Shown: one piece after another, positions 1 to 5,308 of the stretch
Numbering within the stretch: position 1 is the first letter of the stretch
Layout: every line of letters begins with the position of its first letter
Source: an uncultured Bacilli bacterium
GTDB taxonomy: Bacteria; Bacillota_I; Bacilli_A; RF39; UBA660
DNA: 9,424 nt
Assembly (NCBI GenBank): GCA_947624635.1
Contig: CANQLF010000074.1
Span: 1-9,424, forward strand
Direction of reading: 5' to 3'
Program-made: the position numbers and the translations under genes
Notes under the pieces: model-generated
The model's input: only the letters and a program-made list of their open reading frames with translations
Told to the model about the DNA's origin: nothing
Database searches by the model: none

Positions 1-632
1 TATGTGCGCTAGGATAAGCGCTTAGTGATACAGCTGGAGGTAAGCCAGCCTGGTAATTCTGGTCAGAAGCCAGTACTATCCTATGGAACCGAAGCCGTGA
101 GGTTAGGTTTAAGCGTTAGGAATAGGAGACTTGAGGGGAATGGGTGCGACTCCACCCTTAGATATTGAGCCTCGTTAGCCCGTCATGCGGAAGTCGATAC
201 GCTATATAACGTCGCAGACAACAATACACAAACGATAATGACAAGGATGTGTAGGTTCCGTCGGGGTCTTAGAACATTTCAAGCAAGTCAATAGTATCAA
301 TAAGTGAACCTAGGAGGTCTCATAAGCTCCAATAACATTGACAAATGGTTTAAAACACCAATGTTTAGGGTAATATAAACTGGCTGAAAGGTCTTAAAGA
401 TAGGTAAAACTAGAGGTTTATAAATGGTTTATGAGAAGTCGGACTAACTCATAGTAGTGATGATGTAGGGAGGTAGACTACGGAGCGAAGGGGTTAGGGT
501 GATAACCGTTCCATATATGAAACATACTCACGTAAGAAAAGTGTTATTGCTATGGTAAATGAATATAGTGGAATAAGACAGAAACATAATCGTACAGGTA
601 AACAAAATAGTAATACAAATTGTGGAAAACTA

Positions 633-660
633 TTGACAATTGGGGGGGGACAAGTAGAAT
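633..660 (+). promoter_or_regulatory. Candidate G8-spacer promoter inside intron domain IV
   Basis: TTGACA (633-638, perfect -35) is followed by a 16-nt spacer containing eight consecutive G residues (642-649) and then TAGAAT (655-660, five of six -10 matches). Transcription would start near 667 and run through domains V and VI toward the surface protein gene at 916. No convincing -35/-10 pair is visible between the intron end and that gene. Gain of one G would give the optimal 17-nt spacing, so tract-length changes could modulate strength. Promoter activity is inferred; the motif and tract are seen directly. An ordinary role of this sequence in domain IV folding is the alternative. Confidence 0.45.
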
Positions 661-690
661 TATATTAGATAATAGTGGATATAATTCTAC
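654..690 (+). repeat. Perfect 12-bp inverted repeat in domain IV
   Basis: GTAGAATTATAT (654-665) and ATATAATTCTAC (679-690) are exact reverse complements around a 13-nt loop. In RNA this would form a stable domain IV stem-loop. In DNA its left arm overlaps the -10-like box of the G8 promoter candidate. It may simply be a structural stem left after loss or absence of an intron ORF. Confidence 0.8.
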
Positions 691-747
691 ATGGTATGAT
701 TATACAGAAGTTGAGTGGGTGTAGAAATACATCTGGGTTATCAACAA

Positions 748-780
748 GAGCCGTATGCGGGAAAGTCGCATGTACGGTTC
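748..780 (+). ncRNA. Group II intron domain V (catalytic hairpin)
   Basis: GAGCCGTA (748-755) pairs with TACGGTTC (773-780), a two-base bulge TG lies at 771-772, and TGCGG (756-760) pairs with TCGCA (766-770). The catalytic AGC triad is at 749-751. The usual length is 34 nt; here it is 33, because the apical stem appears to lack one base, leaving a five-base GAAAG loop instead of a GAAA tetraloop closed by a wobble pair. The hairpin core is otherwise textbook. Confidence 0.92.
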
Positions 781-783
781 TGT

Positions 784-840
784 GAGGGACGGCAGTCGAT
801 GTTCATAAACTTATGAATTATCGATGGAAGCCGTCTACTC
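784..840 (+). ncRNA. Group II intron domain VI with branch-point A837
   Basis: GAG (784-786) pairs with CTC (838-840), G787 wobbles with T836, and GACGGC (788-793) pairs with GCCGTC (830-835). This leaves A837 as the single unpaired base, the expected lariat branch nucleotide. The distal arm continues with a GTCGAT/ATCGAT helix and a TTCATA/TATGAA apical helix. Six bases follow A837 before the predicted 3' splice site after 843. Confidence 0.88.
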
Positions 841-915
841 GACAATTTTGTTAGAACATAGGAAATAATTTTATTTATATATAAAATATTTCAATGAAAG
901 GAAGGAAAAAGTAAA

Positions 916-1815
916 ATGAAAAAAAGATTTTTATCAGTAATGATGATTGCTCTAGCAACATTCGTATTATTACCAACTGTAAAAAGTGTTAGTGCAGAAG
1001 CAAGCGATTATGCAACTGTAGATACTAATACAATTAATAATTTAGGAGATGTAGTAAAAGAAACAATTACACAAGAAGGGGATCCAGCAACTCTTAATGT
1101 AAAAATAAGTGATATAGAACTTAAGTTTAGTGATGACTCCGAAGAAGGAAGAACAAATGGCTGGTGGGCTGGTGTTAAAGTAGTCGCACCAACAGAAATC
1201 GATGAAAGTAAATCAATAATCACTAAAGAAGATGGATCTTCATATGTATTTAGTAAAGTTAAAGATTCAGATTCAGAATCACCAGCATTTGTTTATCTAT
1301 GGTTATATTTAGATAAAACAATGAAAGATTCTAAGACTTATACATATAATTTTAAATGGGTTAAATCTGGCTCACCAGAAAAAGTAACATATCAAAATAT
1401 TACATTTACTGTTGATTTAACAGAATCAGATTTAAAAGCACCAGAAGATGAAAAATATATATCTGTAACTGTTAACGGTAATGGTTCAAGAGAATTTTTC
1501 TTAGAAAAAGAAAAAGAAAAAACTTTAGGTGATTTATCTGAATTAGATAAAAAAGCATTAGAAAAAATTAAAACTCCAGCAGATGGATACGAATATGTAG
1601 GTATCTATGATGAAGAAGGAAATGAATATAAAGATGATACAGAAATAACTAAAGATATCACTTTAAATGTTCAATTTAAAAAAGTAGTAACTGCTACTGG
1701 ATCTGAATTAGATAAAACTCCAAAAACTGGTAATAATAATTTAATTTTATTTGTTTCAATAATTACATTAATTTCTTTAGCTGGCGTTGTATCTTTAAAA
1801 AAAAGAATGCAATAA
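916..1815 (+). CDS. Sortase-anchored surface protein, LPXTG-like
   Basis: Secreted, probably wall-anchored protein of 299 aa. Residues 1-27 form a signal peptide with likely cleavage after SVSA. The C-terminus is a typical sorting signal: TPKTG at 268-272, a hydrophobic stretch at about 276-294, and a KKR tail. TPKTG is a variant of LPXTG. The mature region is acidic and beta-rich; residues about 183-257 follow the spacing of the InlB B-repeat/Flg_new family (GYEYVGIYDEEG, then ITKDITL), though divergent. The first half (about 30-175) is not recognised. A purine-rich ribosome site (AAAGGAAGG, 897-905) precedes the ATG. The group II intron ends 72 bases upstream, and the leader has only a weak TATAAA (880-885) without a matching -35. 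The adjacent class B sortase is the natural candidate to anchor it. The precise ligand or function is unknown. Confidence 0.88.
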   Translation: MKKRFLSVMMIALATFVLLPTVKSVSAEASDYATVDTNTINNLGDVVKETITQEGDPATLNVKISDIELKFSDDSEEGRTNGWWAGVKVVAPTEIDESKSIITKEDGSSYVFSKVKDSDSESPAFVYLWLYLDKTMKDSKTYTYNFKWVKSGSPEKVTYQNITFTVDLTESDLKAPEDEKYISVTVNGNGSREFFLEKEKEKTLGDLSELDKKALEKIKTPADGYEYVGIYDEEGNEYKDDTEITKDITLNVQFKKVVTATGSELDKTPKTGNNNLILFVSIITLISLAGVVSLKKRMQ

Positions 1816-1829
1816 CTGACTAAATAATA

Positions 1830-1857
1830 AATGAAGTGGCTAAAGCTACTTCATTTT
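1830..1857 (+). terminator. Rho-independent terminator after surface protein gene
   Basis: AATGAAGTGGC (1830-1840) pairs with GCTACTTCATT (1845-1855) with one G-U wobble and a TAAA loop, followed by a short T run. It lies between the surface protein gene and the sortase gene, so sortase expression would depend on read-through or its own weak promoter. Confidence 0.8.
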
Positions 1858-1869
1858 AGTTAAGAATAT

Positions 1870-2637
1870 ATGAATAAAAAATATAAAAAAATAGTATTAA
1901 TCTTATTAATAATTATAGTTTTATTAGGATTAACTTATGTAGGTATTTGCATTTATTATAATTTTAAAGATAAAAATGATAACAAAAATATATTAGAAAA
2001 TATAGAGGTTAAAGAAACTGAAAAAGAAAAAAAGCCAGAAAAAACACAGAGAATGTTAGAACTTGAAGAATTAAAAAAAGAGAATAATGATATAATAGGG
2101 TGGCTTGAAATAGAGGATACGAATATTAACTATCCAGTATTACAAGGAAGTGATAATGATTACTACATTGATCATAATTATAAGAAAGAATGGTCAGCCG
2201 CAGGAAGTTTGTTCTTAGATAAAGATTTCGATATAGAAAATGGTAGTGATAATTATTTAATTTATGGACATAGAAATAAAACTGGTATAATGTTTGAAGA
2301 TTTGATAAAGTATGCAAAAGAGGATTTTTATAAAACCCATACTAGGATAAAATTTACAACTTTAAATGAAGATTCAGAATATGTTATCATATCAATATTT
2401 TATTCTAGAGTATATTATAAAAATGAAACTAATGTGTTTAGATATTACAATTTTGTAAATGCACAAAATGAAAGTGATTACAATAATTATGTAAGTAATG
2501 CTAAAAAAAATAGTATATATAAAATAGATGAAAGCGCAACTTACGGTGAACAATTGCTTACTTTATCTACTTGTGAATACTCGCAAAATAATGGAAGATT
2601 TGTTGTAGTTGCTAAAAAATTAGCTAATAATCAATAA
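1870..2637 (+). CDS. srtB: Class B sortase
   Basis: Membrane-anchored cysteine transpeptidase that cleaves sorting signals of secreted proteins and joins them to cell-wall or pilin nucleophiles on the outer face of the membrane. It has 255 aa: one N-terminal membrane segment (about 8-29), a charged linker (30-70), and the catalytic barrel. The catalytic residues are visible: His134 in IYGHR, Cys235 in TLSTC, and Arg243 in NGRFVVVAKK. The stretch INYPVLQGSDNDYYIDHNY and the following SAAGSLFLD are typical of class B enzymes, as is the helix between His and Cys. Only a poor Shine-Dalgarno sequence (TTAAGAA) precedes the ATG, and a terminator hairpin ends just 12 bases upstream, so expression may be low. 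The neighbouring TPKTG protein is its likely substrate; class B sortases often have dedicated substrates with non-canonical motifs. The symbol reflects class, not proven orthology. Confidence 0.93.
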   Translation: MNKKYKKIVLILLIIIVLLGLTYVGICIYYNFKDKNDNKNILENIEVKETEKEKKPEKTQRMLELEELKKENNDIIGWLEIEDTNINYPVLQGSDNDYYIDHNYKKEWSAAGSLFLDKDFDIENGSDNYLIYGHRNKTGIMFEDLIKYAKEDFYKTHTRIKFTTLNEDSEYVIISIFYSRVYYKNETNVFRYYNFVNAQNESDYNNYVSNAKKNSIYKIDESATYGEQLLTLSTCEYSQNNGRFVVVAKKLANNQ

Positions 2638-2648
2638 ATTTTATTTTT

Positions 2649-2680
2649 AAAACTACTGTACAATATGCAGTAGTTTTGTT
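2649..2680 (+). terminator. Rho-independent terminator after sortase gene
   Basis: AAAACTACTG (2649-2658) and CAGTAGTTTT (2668-2677) form a perfect 10-bp stem with a 9-nt loop; the 3' arm itself ends in four T residues. It separates the sortase transcript from ftsA. The A-rich left arm could let it act in both directions. Confidence 0.85.
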
Positions 2681-2720
2681 ATAATAAATTGTAACTTTTA
2701 AAATAATGTTCTTTTTTACT

Positions 2721-2748
2721 TTGGTTTTTTATTAAAATATTGTATAAT
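2721..2748 (+). promoter_or_regulatory. Promoter of ftsA-ftsZ
   Basis: A perfect TATAAT (2743-2748) is preceded at 16 nt by TTGGTT (2721-2726), a weak -35. A start near 2755 would give a leader of about 25 nt carrying AAGGAG (2763-2768). It lies directly after the sortase terminator, consistent with an independent division operon. Confidence 0.65.
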
Positions 2749-2781
2749 GTTAATATAAATATAAGGAGAGCGAGATTGCTT

Positions 2782-4026
2782 ATGAAGAAAATATACACAA
2801 GTATCGATATAGGTTCTGACAGTATAAAGATTGTAACTGCTGAAATTTATAGAAATAAAATGAATATATTAGCTTCTACAGCAATTAAATCAGAAGGAAT
2901 AAAAAAGGGATTAATAGTTGATGCAGCTAAAGCAATAATATCAATAAAAGAAGCTTTAACAAGTATTGAAAATATGCTTGGGATTAAAATTAATAAAGTA
3001 ATAGCTTCAGTACCTGCAAATAATGCAGAATTTGCTTTAGTAGATGGATATTCAACTATAACTAATGAAGAAAAAAAAGTAACAGGTAATGATATAATTA
3101 GATGTTTGCAAGCTTGTGTATATAACAAAATAGAAGATTCAAGAGAACTAATTACAGTTTTACCAATAGAATTTTCACTAGATGAAGAAAGTGGAATAAA
3201 AGATCCTAAAGGTTTAATTGGTGATAAGTTAAGTGTTAAAGCAATAATGATAACAACACCTAAAAAGAACGTTTATTCAGTAATTAGTGTTTTAGAGAAT
3301 ATCGGATTAGAAGTAGTTGATGTAACATTAAATTCTATTGGTGATTATTATGAATTTAAGAATAATTTGTTAGATACTAAAGTTTCCGGTATAATAAATA
3401 TTGGAGGAGATACTACAACTGTATCAGTTTTCAATAAAGGCATTTTAATGAATACAAAAGTAATAAATATTGGTGGGAAAAACATTGATAAAGATATTAC
3501 TTTTGTATACAAATTAAACTTGATAGACAGCAGAAAAGTAAAAGAAAATTTTGCAGTTGCTCATAAAAGATTTTCTAAAGTAAATGAAATATTTGAAATA
3601 GTAAATAATGAAGGTGAGTTATTAAAAATTAATCAATACGAGATATCAGAAATATGTATGGATAGATTAATGGAAATTATAAAAATTGCAAAAAATGAAT
3701 TAAAAGACTTAACAAACAAGGAAATAAGTTATATAATTATTACAGGTGGTACAAGTGAATTCACAGGCTTTAATACATTACTAAATGAATTCATTAGTAA
3801 AACGATAACAGTAGCAGATGTATCCACTATAGGTGTAAGAAAAAATAGATTTTCTTCATGTGTGGGGATGATAAAATATTTTGATGATAGATTAAAATTA
3901 AGAGATAGAAGTTATTCAATGTTAGACGAAGAAAAACAAGAAGATTTAGTATCTGCAAAAAAGAAAAACAATTTTTCAGATAGTTCAATAATAGGGAAGA
4001 TATTTAAACACTTTTTTGATAATTAA
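2782..4026 (+). CDS. ftsA: Cell division protein FtsA
   Basis: Actin-like ATPase that tethers FtsZ filaments to the inner face of the membrane and recruits the divisome. It is 414 aa from ATG 2782. Actin-fold motifs are visible: phosphate-1 SIDIGSDSIKI (7-17), phosphate-2 INIGGDTTTVSVF (206-218), and the adenosine motif IIITGGTSEFTGF (318-330). Residues about 83-160 correspond to the FtsA-specific SHS2 subdomain. The C-terminus ends in an amphipathic helix (IIGKIFKHFFDN), the membrane-targeting sequence. Start choice: AAGGAG at 2763-2768 lies 13 bases before ATG 2782 but an ideal 7 bases before an in-frame TTG at 2776, so the protein may begin two codons earlier. A further in-frame TTG at 2740 is upstream of the likely transcription start and is unlikely. 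It is followed 11 bases later by ftsZ, whose ribosome site overlaps the ftsA stop codon, indicating a coupled operon. Confidence 0.96.
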   Translation: MKKIYTSIDIGSDSIKIVTAEIYRNKMNILASTAIKSEGIKKGLIVDAAKAIISIKEALTSIENMLGIKINKVIASVPANNAEFALVDGYSTITNEEKKVTGNDIIRCLQACVYNKIEDSRELITVLPIEFSLDEESGIKDPKGLIGDKLSVKAIMITTPKKNVYSVISVLENIGLEVVDVTLNSIGDYYEFKNNLLDTKVSGIINIGGDTTTVSVFNKGILMNTKVINIGGKNIDKDITFVYKLNLIDSRKVKENFAVAHKRFSKVNEIFEIVNNEGELLKINQYEISEICMDRLMEIIKIAKNELKDLTNKEISYIIITGGTSEFTGFNTLLNEFISKTITVADVSTIGVRKNRFSSCVGMIKYFDDRLKLRDRSYSMLDEEKQEDLVSAKKKNNFSDSSIIGKIFKHFFDN

Positions 4027-4037
4027 GGAGGCACGTT

Positions 4038-5138
4038 ATGTTTGGATTAGAAATTGACCAATTAGCAAAAATTAAAGTAATAGGTGTTGGTGGCGGTGGC
4101 TGTAATGCAGTTAATCGAATGATTGAATCTGGAATAAAAGGGGTAGAATTCATAGTAGCAAACACAGATTTACAAGTATTAAATACTTCAAAGGCTCCAA
4201 TTAAAATTCAACTTGGTGCATCTTTAACAGAAGGACTTGGCGCAGGATCTAACCCAGAAGTTGGTAGAGAAGCTGCGGTTGAATCAAAGAAGGAAATAGA
4301 AGAAACTCTTAAAGGTGCGGATATGGTATTCGTAACTTGCGGTATGGGTGGAGGAACTGGTACAGGTGCTGCTCCAATTATTGCAGAAATAGCACAAAAT
4401 CTAGGAGCGCTTACAGTAGGTATAGTAACAAAACCATTTAGTTTTGAAGGAAGAAAAAGAATGGAACATGCTCTTGCAGGATTAGATGAACTTAAAAAGC
4501 ATGTTGATACTTTAATTGTTATACCAAATGATAGGTTAAGAGAAATAATCGATAAATCAACTCCAATGCTTGATGCATTTAGAGAAGTTGATAATGTATT
4601 GAGACGTGGAGTTCAATCAATATCTGATTTAATTGCTGTATCAGGTTTAGTTAACCTAGATTTTGCTGACGTTAAAACTGTTATGAAAGATAGAGGTAAT
4701 GCAATAATCGGTATCGGTATTGGTGTTGGTGAAAATAGAGCAATTGAAGCTGCTAAACAAGCTGTTGCAAGCCCACTATTAGAAACATCAATAACAGGAG
4801 CAACTGATGCAATAATTAATATTACTGGTGGTGGAAATTTAACATTATTTGAAGCTGAAGATGCTGCTCAAGTAGTAAGAGAAGCTGCAAATACTGAAAT
4901 TAATACAATATTTGGTGCAGTTATAAATGAAAACTTAACTGACGAAGTAATTGTTACAGTAATAGCGACAGGTTTTGAAGAACCAGCCGAGCCATTATAT
5001 CAATCTTATACAAATCAAAGACAAGAAGAAATTAAAACTCGTTCAGCTATGAATAAATTAGATGATGATGACGATGATGATATAGATGATTCCGATTTAG
5101 ATATTCCACCATTCTTAAGAAGTAAAAGAGGATTTTAG
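4038..5138 (+). CDS. ftsZ: Cell division GTPase FtsZ
   Basis: Tubulin homologue that polymerises with GTP into the Z ring at the division site. It is 366 aa. The nucleotide-binding glycine loop GVGGGGCNAVNRM is at 16-28, the tubulin signature GGGTGTG at 104-110, and the catalytic T7 loop NLDFADV at 206-212. The globular core ends near residue 317. It is followed by a short linker (about 318-354) with seven consecutive Asp residues (342-348), then the conserved C-terminal peptide DIPPFLR (355-361), which binds FtsA and other partners, and a basic tail SKRGF. The ribosome site AAGGAGG (4025-4031) overlaps the ftsA stop codon, suggesting translational coupling. A strong terminator follows. The linker is short compared with common Firmicutes proteins, but all key residues are present. 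Confidence 0.98.
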   Translation: MFGLEIDQLAKIKVIGVGGGGCNAVNRMIESGIKGVEFIVANTDLQVLNTSKAPIKIQLGASLTEGLGAGSNPEVGREAAVESKKEIEETLKGADMVFVTCGMGGGTGTGAAPIIAEIAQNLGALTVGIVTKPFSFEGRKRMEHALAGLDELKKHVDTLIVIPNDRLREIIDKSTPMLDAFREVDNVLRRGVQSISDLIAVSGLVNLDFADVKTVMKDRGNAIIGIGIGVGENRAIEAAKQAVASPLLETSITGATDAIINITGGGNLTLFEAEDAAQVVREAANTEINTIFGAVINENLTDEVIVTVIATGFEEPAEPLYQSYTNQRQEEIKTRSAMNKLDDDDDDDIDDSDLDIPPFLRSKRGF

Positions 5139-5143
5139 AATAT

Positions 5144-5171
5144 AATTGCTATTGATTTCAATAGCAATTTT
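5144..5171 (+). terminator. Rho-independent terminator after ftsZ
   Basis: AATTGCTATT (5144-5153) and AATAGCAATT (5160-5169) form a perfect 10-bp stem with a GATTTC loop, followed by a short T run. It ends the ftsA-ftsZ operon, so the next gene needs its own promoter. Confidence 0.87.
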
Positions 5172-5238
5172 AAATATATTAATCAGGGATTAAAATTGAT
5201 GCAAAAAATTAAAAAATAACAAATCTGTTGACAGAGTA

Positions 5239-5266
5239 TTGACTTCGGGGGGGGTCGTGTTAATAT
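5239..5266 (+). promoter_or_regulatory. Candidate phase-variable promoter with G8 spacer
   Basis: TTGACT (5239-5244, five of six -35 matches) is followed by a 16-nt spacer with eight G residues (5247-5254) and then TAATAT (5261-5266, four of six -10 matches). It is the only plausible promoter between the ftsZ terminator and the surface protein gene at 5309, giving a leader of about 36 nt with a GAGGTG ribosome site (5296-5301). One extra G would make the spacing an optimal 17 nt; losing G residues would weaken it. An alternative -10, TATTTT at 5264-5269, would imply a different optimal tract length. The run and boxes are seen directly; on/off switching is inferred from known homopolymer-spacer promoters in other bacteria. 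Confidence 0.6.
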
Positions 5267-5308
5267 TTTATTAGATATTGTTAATAATAAATATAGAGGT
5301 GTAAATTT

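Larger units (their letters stand above)
4..843 (+). mobile_element. ORF-less group II intron (about 840 nt)
   Basis: This is a self-splicing ribozyme and retroelement. It begins with the conserved GTGCG at 4-8 and ends with AC at 842-843. The 3' part holds a recognisable domain V (748-780) and a domain VI (784-840) with a bulged A at 837, seven nucleotides from the 3' end when the last base is counted as one, the same geometry as the lactococcal Ll.LtrB intron. The first roughly 500 nt are GC-richer than the rest of the window, as expected for a structured RNA (domains I-III). Domain IV, where a reverse transcriptase/maturase normally lies, is only about 200 nt (roughly 515-745) and encodes no such protein, so splicing or mobility would need a maturase supplied from elsewhere. 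Only three bases of the 5' exon are in the window, so exon-binding pairings cannot be checked. The 3' exon is intergenic, upstream of a surface protein gene. The structural class was not assigned. Confidence 0.9.

Noticed and set aside
338..343. TTGACA within intron domain I
   Set aside because: No acceptable -10 box at 15-19 nt; it lies in structured ribozyme sequence.
642..649. G-quadruplex
   Set aside because: A single run of eight G without other nearby G runs is not enough for an ordinary intramolecular quadruplex.
515..745. Reverse transcriptase/maturase remnant in domain IV
   Set aside because: No frame in this stretch shows recognisable reverse transcriptase or HNH motifs; the region is too short.
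1008..1223. Minus-strand frame within the LPXTG-like gene
   Set aside because: It lies wholly inside a gene with a clear signal peptide and sorting signal, and has no ribosome site.
5228..5233. Perfect TTGACA upstream of the second G8 element
   Set aside because: At 17-nt spacing the -10 would fall in the G tract itself, so the later TTGACT box is preferred.
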